Below, one piece after another: positions 37,401-48,560 of a stretch of 64,000 nucleotides of DNA (position 1 is its first letter; each line of letters begins with the position of its first letter). The position numbers and the translations under genes are program-made. Origin of the DNA: Volvox africanus (lineage: Eukaryota > Chlorophyta > Chlorophyceae > Chlamydomonadales > Volvocaceae); NCBI GenBank assembly GCA_030268105.1, contig BSDZ01000079.1, positions 1,679,501 through 1,743,500 of the forward strand, given 5' to 3'. The notes under the pieces are model-generated. The model saw only the letters and a program-made list of their open reading frames with translations, did not search any database and was not told the origin of the DNA.

Positions 37401-38380
37401 GGGAGGAAGGGAGGAAGGGAGAGGGGGGGAGCAAGGGGGCATCATGAATGAGATGGGAGGTTCAAATCCAACAGCTGTGCGGAGAAAAGTGAAAGGAACG
37501 GGATGAGGAATGAGGGGAGAGGGGGGTTGGGATGAGGAGGGTAGCAGCATCTGATGGCAGTAGCCGAGACACTTGGTCGCTAATATTTACTTGGCTCCCT
37601 ACCTGCTGCTGGTTTACCCAGCCGCTTCCGTCCCTACCTCCTAGTGATCCCACCCCACACGTCCCCTCGCTTCCCTCCTCCCAGCGTGGTCTTTCCTTGC
37701 TCGCAGCGGCCCCTGCCGATTCCCTACCCGCCATTGTGTCAAGGTCCTCCAAAAGGAGGCCAAAACGCATTTGGTTGGAGGTGAACCGCTGGTATTGTTC
37801 CCGAAGCGTGGAGTTATTACTGAACGGAAAAATGAGCTCCAGGTGACTGTCGCTGGGGGCGCGCTCAGGTGGAGATGAAAACTCTTTGCCAGGACCTCCC
37901 CTAGTCCCGTGGGGTTGAGAAGCGCGTGTGCTGGAGGCGGCAGAGTTGTCACTCAGCGACACTTCTGGAGCTGAGATGATATTTGTAGAGACCATCCCAC
38001 CTCTGGACGCTGCACTTGCTATACCAGCATCGGCACGTTCATAGCGGGCCTTGAGGGCCCAGTCCAGAGGTCCCGGACCCGACAAGTCGGTGGGATCATC
38101 GGGGTGGGGCTACAAGGCACATGCCATGAAATTTCAAAAAATGGGCACGAACATCAAGCTCAAAGGACAATTTGACAGATTTTACTCATACCTTGAATCT
38201 GATAAGCAATCCTCGGCCTCCTCGCCGATGCTCTCCAACTTCGTAAGAGAACGGAAGGCACCATCTTGCCTCGTCTAGCGAGGCATCCTTAAGGGTTGCA
38301 GGCTCTTCCAATCGCAATGTCGTAAGCATTCTGCTGATGTGTTTGCGAAAGGAGAAAGCCCCGCTCGTCAATATCATCAT
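34419..38380 (-). CDS. Acyl-CoA thioesterase, ACOT9-like double hotdog protein
   Basis: Eight exons with agreeing phases encode 511 residues: 38380-38192, 38109-37728, 37248-37115, 36603-36400, 36161-35962, 35552-35461, 35115-34932 and 34569-34419 (TAG). The protein should hydrolyse fatty acyl-CoA to free acid and CoA; animal ACOT9 is mitochondrial. Exon 1 (MMILTSGAFSFRKHISRM) resembles a mitochondrial presequence. Family marks: LREQYQRFTSNQMRFGLLLEDLDTMAG before hotdog 1, TASIDRI, SSMEVMIEL, then the second hotdog with FDVIFGGHLLRLAYEHAF, SMDDVAFLMPVPIGTLL and VVYAEGPVVRVHVRA. A His-rich insert (HHHHHQHQ) sits between the hotdogs in exon 5. Exon 6 appears to use a GC donor (GCAG then GCGGGA); this junction is the least certain. 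The initiator is the first in-frame ATG of the exon. Confidence 0.88.
36842..36939. repeat. (GGGA)n repeat in thioesterase intron 3
   Basis: Near-uninterrupted GGGAGGGA array. Similar shorter tracts occur at about 4574-4634, 37370-37430, 58070-58100 and 58236-58250, all within introns of other genes. Confidence 0.9.
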
Positions 38381-41300
38381 TTTAACGAATTATTACGAGC
38401 GCATCTCACGCCAGAAACCAGCATGAACATATTCAAAATACAATTAATAAGCAACCTTGATTCTTAATTATGTTTACTTACATACAATGGCTGCCGTGCG
38501 ACTCGTCAACAATATAAACAAAACGCGGCAAAACGCATCTCGTTATAGTACACTTGCGGTTCGCTCTTGCATTTAAGCGCAAGGTTTAAAATGATCCGAA
38601 ACAAAGCAAGTACACTCGGCCCTGCACCACGTCCCTTGTAACACCGTTGGCGTTCGTTGTGAATTGGAAAACCCTTGTTTGTGAACATCTAAGAATCAAT
38701 ATTCAGTTAAGTTAATTATAAATATGAAACAAAAACATTGTGCCCATCGTGCCAATGTTGACATTTGGCCACTGCAACTGATGACTGAAACATGGGAACA
38801 TCCCGGTACCGTTACCCCTTACTAGTCCGGGCCGATCTTCTTGTGCGTCATAAAGTCAAGGTATTTGTTTTACATCACTATTTATCCAGGCTTGTAAATA
38901 TGTATGATGCTAGGGCTTTGGGGGTTGTGTATATGGAATGGGCAGAATATGGCGATGTAATAGACGACCCATCATCGAGATGGGGCACGGGTGGAAGATA
39001 AAATAGTAAGAAAAGGCTCCTGGAGCTATCCTATAACAGTATAAATTGCTCGGCCTGTAGGCTCAGATGATGTACAGCATCTGTCCTCAGTGTCTTGATC
39101 GCTTTCACTGAGGATTTGTGATTAACTTCAATATTTTTCGGGGACAATCTACTGACTGTTCTTACACAGTCGGCATGTCAGCATGGTCCGGGCATTATCG
39201 CCCTCGCCGTGACTCATCTCAAGAAAACATCATCGGGGATGATGGTCCTCTAAGGGAAGCCTACATGTTACACAGGAGATTTACAGGAGTTTTGCTATTA
39301 CGAGAGGAGCGGACGATACAACAAGTGCTGGAAGGGGAATTTAATCTGGTAGGTTGCGTAGCGTAATGTCTCCTCTGTGGCGTGACATAACGCATTCTAG
39401 TAAGAAATCTGTGGACCTCATGCCCTTGAGCTGCAGCAATTCGCCACATCTTGAAGTTCAGCCCTGATGGCGTCAAGTGAGGTGCTGAAGCGCATAATAA
39501 GCCGCAGGCGGAAAGGCTCTTTGTGACTTTGGCATTGCGCAGGTATATATGCAGTTCTGATGCTTAGATATGCGTCGTGAGTTTAGTTTGCAACCTTTTG
39601 CATCTTAGAGTTACTCCCGTGTGAACTAGCCTGGCTCTCCATAGACGTAAGGTATTTTGCACATACACTTACCCACACATGCGCGCACATACACACAAAC
39701 TCCTCCCTGACATTCGTTCATGTTTGCAGCTTTGGTGCGGCATGAGTGAAGCGAGTGTACCCTCTAAACCAAATTACGTACAGCAGCAGTACGTCTTGTT
39801 GTTTGCATTTAGGTACCTTAGCTCCACAGTCAGCAGCTCCACAGCTCCGGCACGCAACCTGCCTACACTATTCGAGTTGTTGTTGTCCTCTCGCTTCCCG
39901 CCCACTCGTTCAAGTTTTCAGCTGCAATCCAGCTGGCAGAAGCCCGGTAGCAACGGACGGCAGACAGTTTCCCTTTCGGACGGCAGGTATGCACCGTGTT
40001 AAAGTCAGCAAAGCGCCCGGCCCCTCCATGGGCCGTATTGACCGATCTGACTTTCTTCCATATATGAGTGTTGCTCACTCTCAACACGCCGTGGCCCACC
40101 CTGTTCGACTATTGACAACATTTCATTATCGAAGTACCCAACTGCAATTTTTATCTTGGAAAAGAAAAGCCTTCGTATGCGTCCAGAAACATGTTTAGGA
40201 GCATCAGTTTCAAAGGAGTCAAATGGGAGTTCTACAGCGTAATAAGCGTATGTTTCTCAGATTGATAAGGCAGTTTCTTGGACGATAGTACGGTAAGTCG
40301 TACTTAATGTTTATTTAAGGCGCGAGTTGTCACCACACAGCTTTATATTCGCCGTGTCCTGACACATAATAGTGTTCCTCTGCCCTCACTCCTTATGAGC
40401 AAGATAACCATTTAAATTTCTATTTTATTATATTACCCTTGTGTCGATCAGAACCGGAAGAAACTCAACTTCAAGCTCTGCGTTTACTTTTCGAAGTGAG
40501 ACTTTTTATCAAATGGCAATGGCAATGGGTGACACCATTGAAGATATCCAGCAAGAACACCAGTTACATCAAACCGTTATCATAGCGCACGACGGGTTAA
40601 CTCCAAGGCCACTGCCGGCCAAGGAGTCTGGAAAGCTAGTCAGGTAGTAGTATAACATCTCTTGGTCATTCAGCGTATAAAATCTGGCTACAAGACGGCT
40701 TCATGCGGAGCGCCTTGATCTATGGTTATTTGCGCAGCCATGGATTGTGTGAATTCTGGTTCGTCCGCACCGTCGGGAAGGTCTTTTTCAGTGGTTTATC
40801 CTATCCAGGGCAGCTAGTATGCCGATGTGCAGCAGCCTCAACACTTCCAGCTGTAGATGCTGTACACGGTGTTTGACACAACATGCATGTGTACAACAGG
40901 CGTAGGTCGGTGAAGGTCCTCATGTTCCACATCTGGTTGAAAGCGACGGCTCATACACAAGCAACAGTGAGGAGGCCGGGGTCACATACAGCAGTGTCTG
41001 TTTGTTTGTTTGAGCTGAGTGAGCAAAGATTAAGAATCACGACACGTGAGAAACCCTCGCCTCCAGCTCTTCAAGCATTATTACAGGCAAATTGACAATT
41101 TATTTGAAGTGTATGTGATGCCTGCAACAGGATGTTTAGCATCGCAACTAGACTTCTATTGCAAAAAAGTTACCTTGCCAGAAACTTGTTTATTACTTGA
41201 CCTGTGCTTGGTGTGGTGGCCCCCAAAAATTCCCCCAAGTGGTTTGGAGATACCCAAGCAGTTATATGCTTGCTTGGAGGCGTTTTTTTCTTATCCACAC

Positions 41301-42430
41301 TTAAGCCGGCCACTTTCTCCAATGCCATCCTCTCAACAGTTTGTGTTAGCCATTCTCTTGCAGCAAGTCTAGTTGATATGTTCAACGTCCTGTAGCAGAC
41401 ATCGCATACACTTCATGTACCCTGTCTGTAGCAGTCGTGTATGTAGTTTACTACACCGTCAATTTGCCTAAACCAATGACGCTTGCAGAGCTGCAGGCAA
41501 GGGTATATGTATTATGTATTTAGCATGTCGCTGTTCTTTATGTTTATTCACCTCATCCTGATCTGCTTACATGAAGGAGTCCCTGGCAGCCCCAGCAGTT
41601 ACACTGCTTATCATACTATCTAAATTAATCTGGCAGTGCAGCCCAGGCATAATGGTGGCATCCCCGTGTGGCTCCCTGCAATCTGTACCTTAGGATAGCT
41701 TAGACATTGAGCGGTTTACGGGTATGCATGTGCGCACATCTGTAAACCACACACACAGTGGACAATGCATACACACAGTCCCGCATCTCCTGTCCCCTGT
41801 CCTGCCCATGTCCTGCATCCCACATCCACAACCCATGTAGTAGTCATACATGTATAGCCCACACACCAACACAATATCAAGGTGCAGAAGCACTGTGTCA
41901 GCATCTCGAGAGGCCTTTGCGGCTCTCAACAGCTCTATAACCCCTGCCAGCATCCCATGTGTCCCGCCCATCCCGCATCCCTCGTCCCCCCTGCCTCCCA
42001 CATCCACTGTCCACCGTCCCGTATCCAGCTAAACTGCTAGCCGCTAGACAGCTGCTGGCTAATCTACTCGGATTGCCAGACGTGCTCGGATTGCCAGGCC
42101 AGTGATTTTAAATCGCAGTGTGCTTATAGCTGTGGTGGACCGCCAGGCGCAAGAGGATCAGCGTTTTGAGTGTTCATGGCCCGCAAGGCCACTTTGGCTT
42201 ATTAGCTTTCAAAATCGGAGTCTCATTGGCCGGAACTGCTGCTGTTCAGGTTGTGGTGTGGTATAATGCTTCAGGTTTGTCCTCGTGGGGGAAGGGGGTG
42301 TTATAAAGACCGAGGTTATTAATGTTGCATTCAGGTCATGCTGCGCTAGTAGGAAGTTGTCAGGCTGGTGTGGTGGTGTGGCCGTGCCTGGTGTGAGGCG
42401 CTAGCTAGATCAACTTCAGCCCCCCCCAGT
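38381..42430. other. Gene-poor, AT-richer region; nothing identified except repeats
   Basis: Short ORFs are present (for example 39118-39366 and 40441-40647 on the + strand), but none has a recognisable domain or splice context. A dispersed repeat copy is listed separately at 41837-41931. The region is probably intergenic with degraded mobile DNA. Confidence 0.45.
41837..41931 (+). repeat. Dispersed repeat, copy A
   Basis: Resembles 48147-48240 along its full length: both begin GTAGTAGTCATACATG, share GCAGAAGCAC and CAGCATCTCGA, and end CTCTCAAC. A third, shorter match (CATCTCGAGAGGCC) lies inverted near 52013-52032. The family is unknown. Confidence 0.65.
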
Positions 42431-42431
42431 C

Positions 42432-42478
42432 CCAAGAGGCCTTACACTACTGCTTCTGCAGTAGTGTGAGGCCCTTGG
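42432..42478. other. Strong inverted repeat (hairpin)
   Basis: GGCCTTACACTACTGC at 42438-42453 pairs with GCAGTAGTGTGAGGCC at 42458-42473 (15 of 16) around a TTCT loop, extended by CCAAG and CTTGG outside. It lies upstream of the chromovirus remnant. It could be a small foldback element, a terminator-like structure or a small RNA precursor. Confidence 0.6.
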
Positions 42479-42849
42479 CAGCTGGTTTTTGCCCGCCAAG
42501 TGTTGGGTTCATGGAAAACCTTTGTATTTTTACAGCAAGCCAGAAAGGCTATAAGGGGCTATAGGACATATATACTAACACCCTATGGTGCAGGTCTAAC
42601 GGCTATCTGCAGGTGGCCATACCTCTTTCTGAAGGCACCTGTAGTATTCTGATAAGGGTATCTATGGCTAATATCAGGGATGATGACCAGGAAACTGGAC
42701 ATCTCCTGGCCTCCTGTTGTATCTCTGTTGTGTCGGCCTACAAAGGCCCGATCGGAAGGATGACCATCCGTGGTCCAATCCTTGACACTACCCGTAGGAT
42801 ACTACACCTCCACTGTTAAGCGGATATTAACACAGATAGAGATACAACA

Positions 42850-43065
42850 AGTATCACTAACTTGCCGCACCTGAGGGAACGAGTATTGGACTATCGTGCC
42901 CAGCGTGTAGGTTGGCATCGATGCAAGCGGACAGTGCACGAATATCTGGTAAAGTGGACTGGATATTCTAGCAAGCATAACTCGTGGGGGCCGGTGCGCA
43001 ACTTCTCGCCAGACGTGAAGCCCCTATTAGAGGAAGCTAGTTTACGTGCCACACAGACCCAATGA
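42850..43065 (+). pseudogene. Chromovirus integrase C-terminus with chromodomain (fragment)
   Basis: The frame reads LPHLRERVLDYRAQR, then the chromodomain HEYLVKWTGYSSKHNSWGPV, ending TGA at 43063-43065. This is the C-terminal chromodomain of a Ty3/gypsy (chromovirus) integrase, which directs insertion to chromatin. The upstream integrase and RT of this element are not visible, so the copy is truncated. A purine-rich tract and the 3' LTR follow directly, as expected. Confidence 0.8.
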
Positions 43066-43091
43066 TCATTGCAGTCGATGCTGTACGATGC

Positions 43092-43110
43092 AGCGAGGAG
43101 GGGGGATAAT
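43092..43110 (+). other. Polypurine tract of the (+) chromovirus
   Basis: AGCGAGGAGGGGGGATAAT ends immediately before the TGTTGTA that starts the LTR. A polypurine tract primes plus-strand DNA synthesis and always abuts the 3' LTR. Confidence 0.7.
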
Positions 43111-43997
43111 TGTTGTAACACGGTTTGATTACTGTCCCATGCAAAGGTAGACCCGACTCTACCAAATGATGAGCAAGCATGACATATGCATACTAGCACA
43201 ATATATTCGCACATATCTAGCTAGTTTGGCACTCCGCATTGCAACCTGTGGCATCACGCCATCAATCGCGTACGTTTGACATATGGTCAACATAGATGCA
43301 CGACATCATCTTAGGATAATTCATCGAGTACTAATATTTGATATATTATTACATCATCGTTATCATGAATGAGGCACGCACGCGGAAATGCACGACATCA
43401 TCTAAGTATAATTCATCAAGTACAAATATTTGATATATTATTACATCATCATTATCATGGATGAGGCACGCACGCGGAAACGAGGTGATTGTAGTGGTTA
43501 TCAGGCAACCAAATATCGATATTCGGGTTTTTGCATCTTGCATATGTCGAGAAGGTTTAATAACAATATTTGTGATTATCGGGAGAGTGCATTGGAGGTA
43601 CTCACACTTGGGATCAGTGATCCAGTGTGATCATCTGCACATCAGTATCATGGGCATTATAGTTGCGAGGATGGCCGTGTAGACGACGACATCTGATCGG
43701 ATAATACTTTGGATAAGTACTCGTGTACTTATCCCCACTACTAATATAAATATACACTTTATCCATTATCGGCCTGAGCTAACCCTGCATATCACCATCA
43801 GCCGTATGATGAACGTCTGACGGCCGACTACGCATTGGTATCCACAATTTGTTGTAAGTTGAGTCTCTTCTTGCTCTGAAGTCTTCCGCTGTCACAATAC
43901 TCGTATCTGAGTGCTTTGCTGTCCACAAGTACTCTGGCACTAGTGTCTAATGCCCAGACGCACAGATTAAGTGCATGAGTGAAGAAGAGATACAACA
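43111..43997 (+). mobile_element. 3' LTR of the (+) oriented Ty3/gypsy chromovirus, 887 bp
   Basis: Starts TGTTGTA and ends TACAACA (perfect 7-bp inverted termini with TG...CA ends) after a polypurine tract. It contains a direct repeat of about 98 bp (about 43291-43388 and 43389-43486), a palindrome GGATAAGTAC-TCGT-GTACTTATCC at 43711-43734, and TATAAATA at 43745-43752, a likely U3 promoter. Its right end abuts the broken RT of an oppositely oriented element. Confidence 0.85.
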
Positions 43998-44769
43998 CAG
44001 GTCGTCAACGCACAGCAAAGGGTAATGATTTTTAACCATTGCTGCATTCAAACCCCGGTAATCAATGCACATATGCAATGTCCCATCCTTCTTACCAACG
44101 AATAATATCGGGGCAGAATACGGGGATGTGCTGGGGTGAATCATACCCTTTGCGAGCAGATCCCTCACTTGACGCTTCACCTCATCCAACTCCAATGGAC
44201 TTAAACTGTACATAGGCCGTGAAATGGGTTGTGCCCCGGGCACAAGCGGGATCGTATGGATAGTACACACCTGAGGCCCCACAAGCAATCCATGGGTGCT
44301 TTTCCTTATCATTCGATGGGCTTCTTTGCGCCCTATAAGCTTGGGTTCTTCAGTTCGTTGGACCAACACGGCCGCAGCGAAATGAACCATAGGCTCCACA
44401 TCAGCTCTGCCCTCCTCTCCAGTGTGACATCTTGGTACGGCAGGAAAGGTACCTTAGTCGACAGGGTCCCTTTGCACAAGCTGAGTGTGCTGGACTCCAT
44501 GTCAATGCATGCACGGTACTGTGATAATGTTGTGGCACCCAATATATATGGTGCTGTCTCCGAGAGACCTTGTAGCACATGCGGTTGGGCCCTAACACAC
44601 AGAAGCCTATCGATAGGCTAAGGGTGATTCTGCCCATGATGGGATGCTTACCCCCATTGGCGAGGGTAACCTGTGAACAATCCGACGTCTGAGGGGTCAG
44701 CCCCAACAGGTTCACCTCTGCCGCTGAGATGAAGTCGTCACTGGCACCGGTATCCACAAGCGCCTTCAC
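43998..44769 (-). pseudogene. Ty3/gypsy pol fragment: aspartic protease and reverse transcriptase N-terminus
   Basis: Reading from 44769 down: MKALVDTGASDDFISAAEV is the retropepsin active site (DTGA). A second frame continues with GATTLSQYRACIDMESS. A third frame carries the RT start: [58 protein letters not shown] and [11 protein letters not shown]. At least two frameshifts separate these parts, and the RT stops at 43998 where the (+) LTR begins, before the catalytic YxDD block. It is a dead element. Confidence 0.85.
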
Positions 44770-45229
44770 AATTCGACCAGCGAGGCTGACTTTGATAACG
44801 GGAACACGGTCAGACAGTTCACAAAGGGTCTAGGGCAAAAGGCTACTCATTTGATCCGATGGTACTTCCAAGTAGTTCGAGTAAGAACGTGTTGTAGTGG
44901 GTCAAGCTGTCTTTGATCTCCATTGTGCATTTGATTAAAGCTCTCAGTTGGTCGGGACTCAGGTTCTGACCAGCTAGCACCACATTCAGCGATGGAGTGT
45001 GTTCACCTGCGGCTCATGATATGAGCGCGCAACAAGAGTGCAGCAACTATTCAGGAATAATAAAGTTACAAACTGGAAGCGGTGGCATCCAACATGGCAC
45101 GGCCAAGATCCTTGGCGAAGGTCTCTAACGGACTGCGGTGATCATTGCCAACATTCACCATCGTGGGAACCTACCTCCAATAAGGGATAATGAGACAGTC
45201 CGTGAATGGAACCATCTCACTACCAAATT
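44770..45229 (-). mobile_element. Leader and gag remnant of the (-) chromovirus
   Basis: Between the LTR end and the protease are only 460 bases, far too few for a full gag, so most of it is deleted. Just inside the LTR the (-) strand reads TTGGTAGTGAGATGG, a plausible primer binding site (TGGTA start as in elements primed by initiator tRNA-Met, but the rest does not match well). Confidence 0.5.
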
Positions 45230-46302
45230 TGTTGTATCTCTCCTTCTTCGCTCATGCACTTTATCTGCACGTCCGAACGTTAGACACTAGTGTCGGAGTG
45301 CTTGTGGACAGCAAAGCACTCAGATGTGATGATAGAGTCAGCGGAGGACTTCAGAGCAAGGAGAAGCGCAACGCAATCATAGAATCGGCCATCAGACCCA
45401 GCAGGCGGCGATCATCATACTGCTGATGGTGAAGCTCGGGGTTAGCTCAGGCCAATAGCAAGTTGATAGAATGTATAGCAATATTAGTAGTTGAGATAAG
45501 TATGCGAATACTTATCCAGATATCGTTCGATAATCATCAATCATGCTCTACACGGCCGTCCTCGTCCACCTATGATGCTCATGATACCAATGTGCGGTAC
45601 AAATCACACTGGATCACTGCTTGCGAGTGTGAGCACCTCCATTGCACACCTTTGATATTCGCAAATATCGGAAAATAAACCTTCTTGTTGTGATATTCGG
45701 TCAGACTTCTTCATGTGCTCATTGGTTGAACGCATTGTCAGGAACGTACTGCGGCTGAATTTCAAATGTGAAGGGTCTTATGAACGATCCTTCACCAAGT
45801 CGCTATTGATTCCCCGAAGCTGACTTGCTTCTTTAACTGTTTGTAACAACTATTGCTCGCCCAGACTTGTGTGTGTCTTTGTGGCTTGAGGCATAGTGGC
45901 AGCTCGCTTGTCCAGCTTGTGCTGAACTGGACCTTATCTCAACTATTGCGACGCGAGTTTCACAACACTTCTTAACATACGCAAGATGCAAAGACCCGAA
46001 TAGCGGTATTTGGTTGCTGGATCTCTGCGATCGCCTCACTTCCACATGCTTGCTTCATTCATGCCAATAATGACATATTAATATAACGAATATTATTACT
46101 TAATGAGTGTTATATGCCGTATGCCTATGTTTTGACCACATGTTAGGCGTATGCAGCTAATGGTGCGATGTGACAAGTCCTAGTGCAGAGTGCCAAACTA
46201 GCTAAATATATGCGGATATTTTCCGTGTATATATAACATTCGCTTATCACCTGGTAGACGTATCTACCTTCGCATGGGTGATAATTGAACCATGATACAA
46301 CA
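45230..46302 (-). mobile_element. 5' LTR of the (-) oriented chromovirus, 1,073 bp
   Basis: On the (-) strand it starts TGTTGTA (46302) and ends TACAACA (45230), the same 7-bp termini as the LTR at 43111-43997. Shared blocks include TAGCTAGTTTGGCACTC, GGCCTGAGCTAACCC, AGCACTC...GTGTCTAA and GAGATACAACA. Other parts differ strongly, so the two LTRs belong to related but distinct subfamilies or are old copies. A palindrome GATAAGTAT-GCGA-ATACTTATC sits at 45495-45516. Confidence 0.8.
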
Positions 46303-48310
46303 TCAGGACCTTGCACTCCATAAAGGAACTCTTGTCTGCCGTGTTGGTGGAGCTAACACCCATCAACACGTTCTGACTTTGGGGACGCAAATTTCGAACA
46401 GGATTGATAGAGGTTTGCAAGGAAGATTTGAACACTTAGCGGGATATCTGTTAGCCTTAATGCCGCTCTAAAATAAAAACCTTAAAACCTTGGCTTTTCT
46501 GTAGATTTTGATTAAGATTTTGACTTAGTTTTATTAAGTCAAAATGTTCGTCACAATCAGATTTTTTCTAGCCCATTCAGCTTTTTTAATAAATTTACTC
46601 TTCTGTTGGGCTTTGTCATGCGCCATCGTGGCAAGCTGAAAAGGGCGAGGAGGACCTGCTGCCGGGCAGAGAACCACCTGTCTAGAGCTGCAAGCTGCTT
46701 TCAAATAAGACCATCGTCAACTTTAGAAACCAAGACACATCTGTGCTGCCTGTCAGCTTTCCCAACTTTGGTTTGCATCCGTAATTGTGATATACATAGC
46801 AAAATTCGAAGCTTTCTGATGGCTCCAAAGCAACACTTAAGTTACAGCAAAATTCCGAAATGACCACTGTCGCAGCCAAAGCCACTCACCCTGGCCAACA
46901 AGCCCAAGCCAGAGATCTACCAGTTGGAACCAGCCTGCCAACTCACCCCCTTTCAAGCACCTGCCTAGTTCTGCCCAACCTAATCCACATGTGCCAGACA
47001 TGTGCACCAAAACACCCATTGGTTCACCTTTACATTATTTGCTGGTGCCAAAGAAACCCTCTTGATAAACCGTCAACATGCTCTTAATCAACAAATAGCC
47101 ACCGCAGCATCATGTGCACGGTCAGTGCAACGTGCATGGTGAATATTCCGCCTGCTACAGCTCCTACATCACCTCCGATAGCTTAAAGCCAAGCCCCTGC
47201 CAGTTGAACATTATCCGCCAGGATACTCTCCTTAACAGTACCCTGTCCGGGATACTCTCCTTAGCTACCCTATCCGCCCCCAGTCCGTGTGGTCACAATA
47301 AGCCACTCTAGACCTAACAGACCGCCAACGGCATCAGGTGGTGGAGCCGCTGGTGCTGCTGATGCTCACATCCCTCTACAGCAGTTGTCACATGGGGGAA
47401 TCATAGACGTAGGTTAGCAGATATGCCTTTTGGAGGTGCGGAAATGAATACAACAGAACAAATGAATCACTGTCCACAGTTGTAGTGACCTGGACGCATG
47501 GATGATGACAAGGTGGCAATAATGCACAACATACAACAAAGCTAACAGACGGGGATTGCTTCCTGTTGGAAGAAAATAATTCTATAGCATTATCATGATA
47601 GTTATTATAAGATTCAATCGCTGAAGCACATGATGCAAGGATTACCATTCAACAAATGCTAGCTACTTAAATGGTTCGTGTCATGTTTACGCAAGGTAGG
47701 TGCATAAGAAGTATTGGTTTCCCCAAAACCAAGTATGTATTTATCCAACCACACTGTCCAGCAGCCTCAGCAGTTGTTCGGCCAACTAGAGTATAACATA
47801 CTATCCTAAATGATCATGTTATGTCACCAAACCCGTACCTAGCAGAAGCCTGCTTGAAGGAGGACACCAAGTGCACCAATATGAATTGCTATTGCCCTGC
47901 ACCGATCATTCAGCAACCTTGATTGAATGCGAACATCATAAAAGGCCTGCAGGCAGAAATAAGGGAAATCCCATTTGTACTGTTTCATGTTTCACTCAAA
48001 TTAGTACTGAGCATAACCTGGACAGGAGAGAGGAAGCAAAGGGCAAATATGGAAAAGAAGTAGCATGACCTCTTCATACAGGAGGTGCACCTGCACATAG
48101 GCACAAACATGGTAAAATACTATGCCAGGGGACTGGGATCACATTTGTAGTAGTCATACATGCACAGCACACACATCCACAATATAAAGTAGCAGAAGCA
48201 CCTTCTCAGCATCTCGAACGGCCTTCCCTGCTCTCAACTACAATATATATATACAACATTAATCATAAAATTACATTATATAGAAAAGTATATATATGTG
48301 TGTATATTGG
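46303..48310. other. Intergenic, no gene recognised
   Basis: ORFs here are short, without domains or splice logic. It contains dispersed repeat copy B (48147-48240) and an AT microsatellite near 48245-48300. Confidence 0.45.
48147..48240 (+). repeat. Dispersed repeat, copy B
   Basis: Partner of 41837-41931, with the same beginning and end and several mismatches and short gaps. Confidence 0.65.
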
Positions 48311-48560
48311 GTGTTACACTGTGGGCGACTCGCCCTTCAAAGACGAGCACCGGGGGTCCTGACCGGACCGAGCCACAGCGCAGGGGAGGAACACGTGGCT
48401 TTGTCTGTCTGTCCTGCCACGTGCTCCCCCTCTCACTAGGGCCAGCGAGCCCTCATAGGCTCTCGCCTGGCCACTCACAGAGCACTCAGGGCTACCAAGA
48501 AACCACAGGAAGGCCCAACAGAAAACGGGGGACACCTAGCTGCTCAAAGGACGGGGAAAC
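48311..48560 (-). mobile_element. Dispersed repeat with GTGTAACAC end, copy 1 (possible non-LTR retrotransposon or SINE 3' end)
   Basis: It starts on the + strand GTGTTACACTGTGGGCGAC and continues AGCACCGGGGG, CCTGACCGG and CACAGCGCAGGGG. It matches 63798-64000 closely. Read on the (-) strand it ends CCCACAGTGTAACACCC next to an ATATAC-type simple repeat, as many non-LTR elements do. The far boundary is not defined and may extend towards 48900. Confidence 0.6.

Noticed and set aside
37462..37490. GGTTCAAATCC resembling a tRNA B box
   Set aside because: No matching A box, acceptor stem or cloverleaf pairing was found around it.
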